Shown: positions 7,792 to 15,280 of the stretch, one piece after another
Layout: every line of letters begins with the position of its first letter
Position numbering within the stretch: position 1 is the stretch's first letter
From: DATEHQ01 sp035279525
GTDB lineage: Bacteria; Chloroflexota; Dormibacteria; Dormibacterales; Dormibacteraceae
Direction of reading: 5' to 3'
Assembly (NCBI GenBank): GCA_035279525.1
Contig: DATEHQ010000017.1
Span: 1 to 19,821 of the forward strand
DNA: 19,821 nt
Position numbers and translations under genes: made by a program
The notes under the pieces: model-generated
Told to the model about the DNA's origin: nothing
Databases searched by the model: none
Seen by the model: the letters and a program-made list of their open reading frames with translations, nothing else

Positions 7792-7833
7792 CGGGTTCCT
7801 CCTTGTTCATAGGCGCGCGTGAGCGCGCCGCCG

Positions 7834-8463
7834 CTACTTCGAAGTGAAGAGCGGGAAGGGAGGTGGTCCTCTCTTGCGGACCGACGCGCCGGCGACGCGC
7901 GGATGGAGGTCGTCGCGCTGGGTGCCTGCAAGCACCGGCGCGAGCGCTCCGGTGAAACGCGCCCGAAGCCCCTGGGCGCTCAGCGCCACGCGGATCTCCT
8001 GAACCGCGGCGTCGAACCGCATGAGCAGCCACCTCAGCGCCACCGCTCCGACCAGCGCCACGGGGAGCTGACCGAGACTGCCCCAGAGCAGGAGGACCGG
8101 GATTGAGCCGCCCTGGACGCCGCTCGCCGCCGCCTCGGCGGTTTCCTGGGCGACGAAGACCGCGAGCTGGATGGTGAAGAGGGCGGCGACCAGCCGGAGA
8201 AGCGAAGGAGCCGAGCCGGCCCGCACAAGGCGATGGCCGCCAATGGCTCGGGCCAGCCCGACCACCAGCAGGCCCGCAAGGACGATCGCGGCCAGCAACC
8301 CGAGGGCGGTCCTGGCCACTCCCGGGAAGTAGGCGTGGGCGCCGGCGCTCTGGAGCTGCTGCGCGGCGGCGCCGAAGCGCACCTGGTAGGCCAGGAGGTG
8401 TCCGGCCTGCGAGCCGAGGAGGCCCAGCGCAAGCGTCGCCACGACGCCTTGCCTCGCCTTCAC
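7834..8463 (-). CDS. Small four-helix membrane protein, unknown function
   Basis: A 209-residue protein with predicted membrane segments near 5-25, 52-74, 88-107 and 119-147, followed by a basic, proline-rich tail ending VRKRGPPPFPLF. I do not recognise the family. H22 and Y26 in AGHLLAYQ within the first helix and E107 at the end of the third helix are candidates for functional residues. It is the first gene of the minus-strand run and lies 42 bp before the cupredoxin. The start is GTG at 8463; the -10-like TATTAT at 8472-8477 is only 8 bases away, so the transcript would be leaderless or nearly so. Its position suggests involvement in copper or oxidase biogenesis, which is inference from context only. 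Confidence 0.75.
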   Translation of the reverse strand: MKARQGVVATLALGLLGSQAGHLLAYQVRFGAAAQQLQSAGAHAYFPGVARTALGLLAAIVLAGLLVVGLARAIGGHRLVRAGSAPSLLRLVAALFTIQLAVFVAQETAEAAASGVQGGSIPVLLLWGSLGQLPVALVGAVALRWLLMRFDAAVQEIRVALSAQGLRARFTGALAPVLAGTQRDDLHPRVAGASVRKRGPPPFPLFTSK

Positions 8464-8476
8464 GGTTCTTGATAAT
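8449..8476 (+). promoter_or_regulatory. Promoter of the amino acid ABC operon
   Basis: TTGCCT (8449-8454), a 16-base spacer and GATAAT (8471-8476) form a sigma-70-type promoter. The predicted start near 8483 leaves a 5' leader of about 40 bases carrying the GAGGAG ribosome binding site at 8511-8516. The -10 shares bases with the divergent minus-strand -10, so polymerase can probably occupy only one at a time. Confidence 0.5.
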
Positions 8477-8500
8477 AGGCGGTGACCGACTGACGAAAAC
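8472..8500 (-). promoter_or_regulatory. Promoter of the minus-strand copper/thiol run
   Basis: On the minus strand, TATTAT (8477-8472) matches the -10 consensus at five of six positions. About 17 bases upstream lies GTTTTC, a weak -35. Transcription would begin around 8464-8466, one to three bases before the GTG start at 8463, giving a leaderless mRNA. The box overlaps the -10 element of the divergent promoter on the other strand. Confidence 0.5.
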
Positions 8501-8522
8501 CCAGAGCTCTGAGGAGATCACG

Positions 8523-9509
8523 ATGAAAAAGCAGGCCATTCCAGTCGCCGCGGTGCTCATGCTCGCCGCGTGCGGTGGGGAATCCAACGGAGCGGCGAGC
8601 CCGTCGACCGCGGCGGGTCTCAGCGCCGTCGCGAGCATCGCCGGCGAGGTCCCTTCGGCCGTCAAGGCGCAGGCGCCTTTCCAGATCGCCACCGACGCGA
8701 CCTACGCTCCGAACGAGTTCGTGAACCCGGACACGGGTGCAATCCAGGGCTGGGACATCGATCTCGGCAACCAGATCTGCAAGGTGATGGGCGTCGCGTG
8801 CACCTTCAACAACGTGACGTTCGACGACATCATCGCCCAGCTCAAGGCGAGCAACCCGGCCGAGGTGGCGGGCGGTGACAAGCCTCGCTACCAGTTCAGC
8901 ATCTCCAGCTGGACGCCGACGACGTCGCGCGAGAACGGCGGCATCGACTTCATCACGTACTACCAGGCCGGCGAGGCGTGGATCGAGAAGACGAGCGGCC
9001 CCACGATCAGCACCGCGGCCGACATGTGCGGCCACACCGTCGCCGTCGAGTCCGGCACCACCGAGGAGGCGGACGCATGGGGCTTCCTGGGCAAGCAGGT
9101 CGGCGGCACGCCCATCTCGGGTGACAAGAACAACTGCCAGACCGCCGGCAAGCAGGACATCACCGTGCTCAGCTTCGCCACGCAGACGGAGGCCAACAGC
9201 GCGCTCCTTTCCGGCCGGGCGGACATGGGCTGGCTCGACCAGCCGGTGGCGGACTACCAGGTCAAGCAGTCGAACGGGAAGTTCAAGCTCGGCGGCCGGC
9301 CGTGCAGCGTTTCGCCCTACGGCATCGCGCTGGTCAAGGGCAGCGCGCTGGAGAAGCCGATCCAGGACGCGGTCAAGTACCTGATCGACAACGGCTACTA
9401 CAAGTCGACCCTGCAGAACTGGGGCGTCACGGACGGCGCGATCGCCAGCGCCGACGTGGCCCTCAACAACAACAACTCGAGCGGCGCGACCTGCGTCCCC
9501 ACTTATTAG
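8523..9509 (+). CDS. Polar amino acid ABC transporter substrate-binding lipoprotein
   Basis: A 328-residue family 3 solute-binding protein, anchored outside the membrane by lipid. The signal peptide ends in the lipobox LAAC with C17 as the lipidated residue, followed by a flexible Ser/Ala/Gly linker. FQIATDATYAPNEFVN and GWDIDLGNQICKVMGV form the first lobe; DITVLSFATQTEANSALLSG and GIALVKGSALEKPIQDAV belong to the second lobe and hinge. Arg and Asp residues that would grip the amino acid backbone are expected in SISSWTPTTSREN and the MGWLDQPVADY region. The ligand cannot be named; relatives bind glutamine, histidine, arginine or cystine. The ATG at 8523 has GAGGAG six bases upstream, so it is preferred to the longer frame starting at 8469. 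It is the first gene of a three-gene importer operon. Confidence 0.92.
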   Translation: MKKQAIPVAAVLMLAACGGESNGAASPSTAAGLSAVASIAGEVPSAVKAQAPFQIATDATYAPNEFVNPDTGAIQGWDIDLGNQICKVMGVACTFNNVTFDDIIAQLKASNPAEVAGGDKPRYQFSISSWTPTTSRENGGIDFITYYQAGEAWIEKTSGPTISTAADMCGHTVAVESGTTEEADAWGFLGKQVGGTPISGDKNNCQTAGKQDITVLSFATQTEANSALLSGRADMGWLDQPVADYQVKQSNGKFKLGGRPCSVSPYGIALVKGSALEKPIQDAVKYLIDNGYYKSTLQNWGVTDGAIASADVALNNNNSSGATCVPTY

Positions 9510-9530
9510 AGGTCGATACTCGCTGCTGAC

Positions 9531-10529
9531 GTGACCGACATCGCCTCGGGTTCGCCGGCTCCCGGCGGGCGGGCCGGGCAGCGGCCCGAGGCGATCAAGG
9601 CCATGCCGGTCCGGCACCCCTGGCGCTGGATCTCCGCGGTGGTCGTGCTGCTGATCGCGGCCGACGCGATCTACACGCTGATCAGCGCGCCGAACATGTC
9701 GTGGTCGATCGTCGGCAAGTATCTCTTCCAGCGCCTGATCCTCGAGGGGGTCACCCTCACCCTCGCGCTCACAGTCGTGGCGATGGCGATCGGCATCGTC
9801 CTGGGCGTCGTGCTGGCGGTGATGCGCATCTCGGTCAATCCGGTCATGTCGGCCGTCAGCTGGTTCTACATCTGGTTCTTCCGCGGCACGCCGGTGGTCG
9901 TCCAGATCTTCTTCTGGTGGAACCTCGCGATCATCCTCCCCCACCTCGGACTCGGCATCCCGCCGAACGGCCCCTGGCTCGTCAGCGCAAGCACGAACCA
10001 GCTGATCATGCCGTTCACGGCGGCGATGCTCGGTCTCGGCCTGAATGAGGCCGCCTACATGGCGGAGATCGTGCGCGCGGGGATCATCTCGGTCGAGCAC
10101 GGGCAGACCGAGGCCGCGCAGGCCCTGGGCATGACGCGCCTGCAGGTGATGCAGCGGATCGTGCTGCCGCAGGCGATGCGGGTCATCATCCCGCCGACCG
10201 GCAACGAGACGATCTCGATGCTCAAGACGACGTCGCTGGCGTTCGTGGCGACTGTGCCCGAGCTCTACACGAGAGCGCAGCAGATCTCGAGCGCAAACTT
10301 CGCTGTGATCGAGCTGCTCACCGTGATCAGCCTCTGGTACCTGTTCCTGACCTCGATCCTGACCGTCGGGCAGTACTACATCGAGCGCTACTTCGCGCGT
10401 GGATCCCAGCGAGAGCTGCCGGCGACTCCTTTCCAGCGCTTCCGGCAGCTGTTCTTCGCGTACCGCCCGCCAACCTCAGGGCCGCCGCTGGTGAACCCGA
10501 TGTCCAGTGAGCGGGGAAAGATCATCTGA
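9531..10529 (+). CDS. Polar amino acid ABC transporter permease
   Basis: A 332-residue inner membrane permease of the HisM/GlnP family. After a cytoplasmic N-terminus of about 33 residues come a first helix (34-52) and the transmembrane core. The cytoplasmic EAA loop GQTEAAQALGMTRLQ starts at residue 191 and contacts the ATPase. FFRGTPVVVQIFFWWN (117-131) is a hallmark of the family. The start used is GTG at 9531, 21 bp after the binding-protein stop; AGAGG at 9508-9512 is rather far away, so the in-frame ATG at 9603 is a possible alternative. The stop overlaps the ATPase start in TGATG. A single permease gene implies a homodimeric channel. Confidence 0.9.
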   Translation: MTDIASGSPAPGGRAGQRPEAIKAMPVRHPWRWISAVVVLLIAADAIYTLISAPNMSWSIVGKYLFQRLILEGVTLTLALTVVAMAIGIVLGVVLAVMRISVNPVMSAVSWFYIWFFRGTPVVVQIFFWWNLAIILPHLGLGIPPNGPWLVSASTNQLIMPFTAAMLGLGLNEAAYMAEIVRAGIISVEHGQTEAAQALGMTRLQVMQRIVLPQAMRVIIPPTGNETISMLKTTSLAFVATVPELYTRAQQISSANFAVIELLTVISLWYLFLTSILTVGQYYIERYFARGSQRELPATPFQRFRQLFFAYRPPTSGPPLVNPMSSERGKII

Positions 10530-11290
10530 TGGCTCCAATGGTCCTCGCGGAGGCTGTGCACAAGAGCTACGGCCGGCTCGAGGTGCTACGAGGGATCGAC
10601 CTCGCGGTCGCACCCAAAGAGGTGATGTGCATCATCGGTCCGTCCGGTTCAGGCAAGAGCACGTTCCTGCGCTGCATCAACCATCTCGAGAAGATCGACG
10701 CGGGCCGGCTGTCGGTCGACGGCGAGCTGGTCGGATACACCGAGAAGAACGACAGGCTCTACGAGCTGCCGGACAGCGAGGTGTGCCGCAAGCGGGCCGA
10801 GATCGGCATGGTGTTCCAGCGCTTCAACCTGTTCCCGCACATGACGGCGCTCGAGAACGTGATCGAGGCGCCGATCAGGGTGAAGAAGGAATCGCGCGCG
10901 GGCGCGGTCGGGCGAGCGACGACCCTGCTGCAGCGGGTCGGCCTGGAGGAGAAGACGTTCGCCTATCCGAACCAGCTGTCCGGCGGTCAGCAGCAGCGCG
11001 TGGCGATCGCCCGGGCACTGGCGATGCAGCCGAAGCTGATGCTGTTCGACGAGCCGACGTCGGCGCTCGACCCAGAGCTCGTCGGCGAGGTGCTGGACGT
11101 CATGCGCGGCCTGGCCGAGGACGGGATGACCATGATCGTGGTGACGCACGAGATGGGGTTCGCCCGCGAGGTGGGCGACAGCCTTGTCTTCATGGATGGG
11201 GGCGTCATCGTCGAGGCCGGCAAGCCGCGCGAGGTTCTGACCGACCCCCAGCACGAGCGCACGAAGCTGTTCCTGTCGAAGGTGCTGTGA
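10529..11290 (+). CDS. Polar amino acid ABC transporter ATP-binding protein (GlnQ-like)
   Basis: A 253-residue cytosolic ATPase that powers the importer encoded by the two preceding genes. Walker A GPSGSGKST is at 37-45, the Q-loop glutamine at 97, the signature LSGGQQQRV at 150-158, Walker B MLFDEPTS at 171-178 and the switch histidine H207 in VVTHE. The insertion YTEKNDRLYELPDS before the Q-loop is common in the HisP/GlnQ/ArtP group. The ATG overlaps the permease stop by one base and GGGGAAAG upstream may serve as ribosome binding site. A strong hairpin begins 4 bp after the stop, so the operon likely ends here. Confidence 0.95.
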   Translation: MAPMVLAEAVHKSYGRLEVLRGIDLAVAPKEVMCIIGPSGSGKSTFLRCINHLEKIDAGRLSVDGELVGYTEKNDRLYELPDSEVCRKRAEIGMVFQRFNLFPHMTALENVIEAPIRVKKESRAGAVGRATTLLQRVGLEEKTFAYPNQLSGGQQQRVAIARALAMQPKLMLFDEPTSALDPELVGEVLDVMRGLAEDGMTMIVVTHEMGFAREVGDSLVFMDGGVIVEAGKPREVLTDPQHERTKLFLSKVL

Positions 11291-11294
11291 GGGT

Positions 11295-11325
11295 ATGAGA
11301 GGGAACCCGGATGGTTCCCTCTCAT
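11295..11325 (+). terminator. Hairpin at the end of the amino acid ABC operon
   Basis: A perfect 13-bp stem (ATGAGAGGGAACC and its complement) encloses a 5-base loop CGGAT. It starts 4 bases after the ATPase stop codon. No run of T follows, so it would act as a U-less terminator or as a 3'-end protector. It is nearly identical to the hairpin at 11481-11503. Confidence 0.65.
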
Positions 11326-11480
11326 CGACCGTGCGGCTACGCCGCAGGGTCTGCTCTCTTTCCGGTATATGGATGGGCTCTTTTCTAGCGCCCTCCGCTA
11401 ACTACGTCCAGGAGGCGCAGAAGGCATAGTCGCGGCCAGGCGAAGCCTGGCCGCCAGGGCAATGTCTGGAAACGGCACTA
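11326..11480. other. Intergenic segment between twin hairpins
   Basis: The 155 bases between two convergent genes contain no open frame that looks real. A perfect 10-bp GC-rich hairpin with a GAA loop (GCGGCCAGGC/GCCTGGCCGC) lies at 11432-11454. A short T-rich stretch, GCTCTTTTCTAG, lies near 11377-11388. I see no tRNA or known RNA structure. Confidence 0.5.
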
Positions 11481-11503
11481 GAGGGAACCCGGACGGTTCC
11501 CTC
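11481..11503 (-). terminator. Hairpin at the end of the DUF2252 gene
   Basis: A perfect 9-bp stem (GAGGGAACC/GGTTCCCTC) with loop CGGAC begins 5 bases after the DUF2252 stop on the minus strand. The 23-base core differs from the 11295-11325 hairpin at only one position, in the loop. No U-tract follows in either direction. Confidence 0.6.
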
Positions 11504-11508
11504 GATCG

Positions 11509-12600
11509 CTAGCTCGAGCGCGACGCGCGCCAGTCCTTCCAGTCCTGCCGCAGCCGGCGCGCCATGCGTGTCGACGCCTCGCGAAGCCAGCCCGGCTTGC
11601 GCCTGGTCAGGTCGAGAGTCACCGCGCGCTGGGCCCCACGCGTGCCCAGGTGGATGTTCGCCACCTCCCAACCCATCCCCTTGAGCAGCCTTCCCTCGTC
11701 GCGCCGCTTCGGGAGAGAGGCGAGCTCGATCCGGCTGCAATCGGGCGACAGGCGGCGGATCAACCATCCCTCCCGCACCTCGGTCATCGGATCGGGACAC
11801 CGGACCGCCTGCGTGATGATGTCGAGGTAATGCACGCGCCCGGAGGCGTGCGCGGGATGCGCCCACTCCCACGCCGACGGCGCGAGCGCCTTGATCTCGT
11901 GTGAGATCGCCGCTCCCTGCCATTCCGCCAGCGCGACGAGCCGCTCCCGCCCGAGGCTGCCGAGGCCCGACCGGCGCCGTCCGAAGCGGACGCGACCCAC
12001 TCCGTCGGGCAGCCGCTGGAGCAGCAGCTCCTGGACCTTCGGCGAAATCGGCCCGCGCGCAGTCGGGATCGCGCTCATGCGCGCCCAGAACACGACAGGG
12101 TCACGCAGCCGGCCGGTCGCCAGCTTGCGCAGCCACCTGTCGTTCTCCGCGAGCACGATCGGCTTGCCTCCCACCCTCAGCGCGGCCGAATAGCCGTTGA
12201 GGATGGAGGCGCAGGCTTCTTTCAGGTTGATCGTGAGGTGCCCCTCGGCGGCGGCCAGTCCCGCGCTCGTGGCCAGGCGCACGAGATCGAAGGTGTAGGG
12301 CAGCGTGGTCGCCTCGTCGAAGTCGTTGACTCCCCACACCAGGCGGCCCTCCGCGTCGCGCCAGGTGCCGAAGTTGTCCACGTGGAGGTCGCCGACGGAG
12401 AGCACGCGCGGCGCGTCGGCCGGCTCGGGCAGCTCCTCCAGCCACAGCTCCGACCACCGATAGAAGGTCGCGCGCAGGAAGCTGAACGGGTCCGCCGCCA
12501 TCAACTGGTGCTTGTAGTCGAGGTCGTCCCGGCGCAGATGGATCCGCTCGCCCAGCCATCGCTCGAAGCTGCGCGTCGAATCGGTTATGTCCGCGGGCAT
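11509..12600 (-). CDS. DUF2252 family protein (kinase-like fold)
   Basis: A 363-residue member of DUF2252, a family without established function. The N-terminal YKHQLMAADPFSFLRATFYRW (about 29-49) is the family opening. GDLHVDNFGTW (70-80) resembles the catalytic loop of aminoglycoside-phosphotransferase-like kinases (H73, D75, N76), and VNDFDEA (91-97) resembles the metal-binding DFD segment (D93, D95). These suggest a small-molecule phosphotransferase, but no substrate is known. The C-terminus is rich in Arg and Lys. It is cytosolic, with no signal peptide. The ATG at 12600 lies 83 bp after the stop of the ion channel gene, so the two could share a transcript, and a strong hairpin follows its stop. 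Confidence 0.85.
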   Translation of the reverse strand: MPADITDSTRSFERWLGERIHLRRDDLDYKHQLMAADPFSFLRATFYRWSELWLEELPEPADAPRVLSVGDLHVDNFGTWRDAEGRLVWGVNDFDEATTLPYTFDLVRLATSAGLAAAEGHLTINLKEACASILNGYSAALRVGGKPIVLAENDRWLRKLATGRLRDPVVFWARMSAIPTARGPISPKVQELLLQRLPDGVGRVRFGRRRSGLGSLGRERLVALAEWQGAAISHEIKALAPSAWEWAHPAHASGRVHYLDIITQAVRCPDPMTEVREGWLIRRLSPDCSRIELASLPKRRDEGRLLKGMGWEVANIHLGTRGAQRAVTLDLTRRKPGWLREASTRMARRLRQDWKDWRASRSS

Positions 12601-12683
12601 GTTTGCGGATCTATTGTCGGTTGCTTTGACCGATCACATGGCGCGACGCGCGGGGCTTGACCTCCGCATAACCTCGGGGCGCG

Positions 12684-13775
12684 TCAGCGCAGTGACTCAC
12701 CCGGCGCCGAGCCTTCCCAGGCGGTGGTTTCCCAGTTGTCCTTGCGACCTTCGGCCGGAACCCACGGCGGCAGGTCCATCAACAGCTCTCGGCTCAGGGC
12801 CTCGGCGTACGGTTCGTAGCCCTTGCGCAGCCCGATGAGCCGCTCTCGAAAACCCGCGAGCTCCACGTGAACGCCGGCCAGGGAAAGCTCCTCGTGGATC
12901 GAGGCGAGGTCGCTTTCGGACAGCCGGTCCGGCGCATCGAATCGCGGCGGCGCGCGCAGGACCTGGCTCAGGTCGCCGAGGGCGTGGCGGCCGATCGCGT
13001 ACAGGCGCTGCGAGGCCCAGGTGCGACCCTCGACCTTGGCCGCGAGCCACACCGCGGACAGATCCATGATCGCGGTCAGCGCACCGAGCCACGACTGGTT
13101 CTCGTGCTGCGAGCGGAAGTAGCTGAGCACCTGGTACGAGAGGTGGCTCTCGAGCAGCTCGGCCGTCCACTCCTCCCACCGCATGAGCAGCGGCCGCAGC
13201 TCGTCGGTCGCACCGAATCGCACGGCCCGCCGGTACAGCTCGCCTGAGCTCGGCGGCGACCCCGCCCACTCGTCGAGCATCGAGATCGCGGTTTCGCGAC
13301 GCGAGAACGCCTGGTACAGGATGGGCAGGTAGGAGATGACCACCGCCAGGAAGCCGAACCCCGTCCCGGCTTCGACCACGGTGACGAAGCGGGCGAAGTC
13401 GGTGTGCGGCACGAAGTCCCCGATCCCGAGCGTGGTGAAGGTGGTCCCGCTGACGTAGACGTGGCCGAATGCTGAGAGGCCGGGCGCGAAGTCAGCCGCC
13501 CACAGGATCAGCGCAAAGCCGAGGATGAGCGAGACTCCCCACACGACGAGGAGCACGAGAAGTGAGAGCGGACCGTAGACACTGAGGAGCGTCTCGCGCC
13601 TGTCACCGGGGCCCATCCTCCGAGCCACGGCCGCCCATGGCTTCCAGGTCATCCGGTAGAAAACCTTGGACAGCCGGACGCCCGAGACGCGCCGGGGCAG
13701 GATGATGGTTTCGAACGAGTCGCGGAGGACGCCGAGCACCAGCACGATCCCGACCAGACCCGCCACGACCGTCAT
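12684..13775 (-). CDS. Pore-loop ion channel (Ion_trans_2/potassium channel type)
   Basis: A 363-residue membrane protein counted from the ATG at 13775; a TTG at 13787 would give 367 (numbering below). One helix lies near 5-22, a second at 70-98, a pore loop with filter TLGIGD (119-124) at about 108-125, and a third helix at 132-158. This is the two-helix-plus-pore core of bacterial potassium channels, with one extra N-terminal helix. The filter has I122 where TVGYGD channels have tyrosine, so strict K+ selectivity is likely but not certain. The C-terminal 200 residues are soluble, helical and rich in charged residues (for example WEEWTAELLESHLSYQVLSYF); I do not recognise them as an RCK domain. 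Neither start has a clear ribosome binding site. It is divergent from the sugar transporter operon. Confidence 0.85.
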   Translation of the reverse strand: MTVVAGLVGIVLVLGVLRDSFETIILPRRVSGVRLSKVFYRMTWKPWAAVARRMGPGDRRETLLSVYGPLSLLVLLVVWGVSLILGFALILWAADFAPGLSAFGHVYVSGTTFTTLGIGDFVPHTDFARFVTVVEAGTGFGFLAVVISYLPILYQAFSRRETAISMLDEWAGSPPSSGELYRRAVRFGATDELRPLLMRWEEWTAELLESHLSYQVLSYFRSQHENQSWLGALTAIMDLSAVWLAAKVEGRTWASQRLYAIGRHALGDLSQVLRAPPRFDAPDRLSESDLASIHEELSLAGVHVELAGFRERLIGLRKGYEPYAEALSRELLMDLPPWVPAEGRKDNWETTAWEGSAPGESLR

Positions 13776-13838
13776 TTCTGAGATCAAACCCTGACACCGG
13801 CGGCGGCATTCATCAAGGCCGGCCTCGAAATCTCAGAC

Positions 13839-13868
13839 TTGACAGCCGATCAGGCCCCGCAAGAGAAT
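13839..13868 (+). promoter_or_regulatory. Promoter of the sugar ABC operon
   Basis: A perfect -35 TTGACA (13839-13844), an 18-base spacer and GAGAAT (13863-13868) precede the sugar-binding protein gene. The predicted start near 13875 leaves a leader of about 120 bases with AGAGG at 13983-13987 as ribosome binding site. ATCTCAGA at 13830-13837 abuts the -35, and related words at 13777-13784 and 13887-13893 may be regulator sites. Confidence 0.5.
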
Positions 13869-13993
13869 CGTTTCCGGGAAGAGCGAGTCTGAGTAAGCTC
13901 CTGCTGCCGGCGCACTCTCGCCCCGAGCTTCTAAAGCGCCTGTGGAATGTGCTCGGGAAGAAGGCGGCAGGGAAGAAGCAAAGAGGTAAGCGC

Positions 13994-15223
13994 ATGAAAA
14001 TAGGCAGGTTGCTTCCGGCCATTGCTTTGGTCGGGCTCTCGATCGCGGCGTGTGGCGGAGGAGGAAACACCGGCGGATCCTCACCGTCCGCGACAGTTCC
14101 GTCGGACCTCAGCATCAGCTCGTTCAAGGCCGACTTCTCGTACATGGCGAACCTGAAGAACCTCACCACGGCGGGCCACGGCTCCGTCGGCGTGGTTCTG
14201 CCGGACACCACTTCGTCGGCCCGCTACACCGCCTTCGACCAGCCGTATCTGACCACGGCGTTCACGGACGCCGGCTACTCCGCGTCGCAGTTCAACATCC
14301 AGAACGCGCAGGGCGACCAGGCGAAGGAGCTGTCGATCGCGCAGGCTGACATCACCAACGGCGCCACGGTGCTGATCATGGACCCGCTCAACAGCAGCGT
14401 CGGCTCCCAGATCCAGCAGTACGCGCAATCGCACGGCGTCAAGGTCATCAGCTATGACCGCGCGACGTTCACCGGCACCAACACCTACTACATCAGCTTC
14501 GACAACGTGCAGGTCGGCAAGCTGATCGGACAGGGCTTCAAGGACTGCGTCACGGCATGGAACGTGGCCAACCCACAGATCTTCACGCTCAACGGCGGCG
14601 AGAACTCCGACCCCAACGCCATCGACTTCGCGAAGGGTTACAACTCCGTCGTCTGGGGCGACTCGGTCAAGCAGGAGCAGCCCGGCAAGACCAACAGCGA
14701 CGGCTGGAAGCTCGTCGGCGACCAGGTCGCGACTGACTGGAAGAACGACGTCGGCCAGACCATCTTCCAGCAGCAGTACACACAGCATCCGAACATCAAC
14801 GCCACCATCGAGGCCAACGACGGCCTCGCGGGAGCGGTGATCAACGTGCTCAAGACCAAGGGCGTTCCGGCCAAGAAGATCCCGACCACGGGCCAGGACG
14901 CCACGCTGGACGGCATGGCCAACGTGTTGACCGGCTACCAGTGCGGATCCGTCTACAAGGCGATCTACCTCGAGGCTCAGGACGCCGTCGCCCTCGCCAC
15001 GGTGCTTCGGGCGAACGCCACGCCGCCGGCCGCGCTGGTCAACGGCACCACGAGCCCTCCGGCGGGAGTCGCGGGCAACCAGCAGCCGGCCTCGCTTCTG
15101 GTCCCGGTCTGGGTCAACGTTTCGAACATGAATGCGACCGTGATCAAGGACAACTTCGTCGACAAGACGACTCTGTGCACCAAGGCGGGAGCCGCCGCCT
15201 GCACGGCAGCCGGAATCTCGTAA
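13994..15223 (+). CDS. xylF: Xylose-type sugar ABC transporter substrate-binding lipoprotein
   Basis: A 409-residue type I periplasmic-binding-fold protein (Peripla_BP_4), lipid-anchored outside the membrane. The signal peptide ends in the lipobox SIAAC with C20 lipidated, then a Gly/Ser linker. VGVVLPDTTSSARYTAFDQPYL starts the first lobe, ATVLIMDPLNSSVGSQIQQYAQSHGVKVISYDRA is the classic hinge region, and TYYISFDNVQVGKLIGQG, NATIEANDGLAGAVI and PTTGQDATLDGMANVL follow as in XylF-type proteins. A pentose, probably xylose, is the likeliest ligand, but other sugars are possible. The ATG at 13994 has AGAGG seven bases upstream, so it is preferred to the longer frame from 13949. It heads a three-gene importer operon; a strong hairpin separates it from the ATPase gene. 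Confidence 0.88.
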   Translation: MKIGRLLPAIALVGLSIAACGGGGNTGGSSPSATVPSDLSISSFKADFSYMANLKNLTTAGHGSVGVVLPDTTSSARYTAFDQPYLTTAFTDAGYSASQFNIQNAQGDQAKELSIAQADITNGATVLIMDPLNSSVGSQIQQYAQSHGVKVISYDRATFTGTNTYYISFDNVQVGKLIGQGFKDCVTAWNVANPQIFTLNGGENSDPNAIDFAKGYNSVVWGDSVKQEQPGKTNSDGWKLVGDQVATDWKNDVGQTIFQQQYTQHPNINATIEANDGLAGAVINVLKTKGVPAKKIPTTGQDATLDGMANVLTGYQCGSVYKAIYLEAQDAVALATVLRANATPPAALVNGTTSPPAGVAGNQQPASLLVPVWVNVSNMNATVIKDNFVDKTTLCTKAGAAACTAAGIS

Positions 15224-15231
15224 GTGACACC

Positions 15232-15263
15232 GTGACGCCGCCGCCCGAGCGCGGCGGCGTCAC
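15232..15263 (+). terminator. Hairpin between binding-protein and ATPase genes
   Basis: A perfect 13-bp stem (GTGACGCCGCCGC and its complement) with a 6-base loop CCGAGC starts 8 bases after the xylF stop. It lacks a U-tract and is followed by CTCTCTC. Inside the operon it probably causes partial termination or protects the 3' end of the binding-protein message, giving more binding protein than ATPase. Confidence 0.65.
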
Positions 15264-15280
15264 CTCTCTCATCGACCCGC

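Noticed and set aside
8460..10100. 546-codon minus-strand open frame opposite the amino acid transporter
   Set aside because: It overlaps two convincing plus-strand genes and reads as Arg/Asp/His-rich shadow sequence.
11295..11503. Insertion sequence with inverted ends
   Set aside because: The repeated units are palindromes, not one-way inverted ends, and no transposase or remnant is visible between them.
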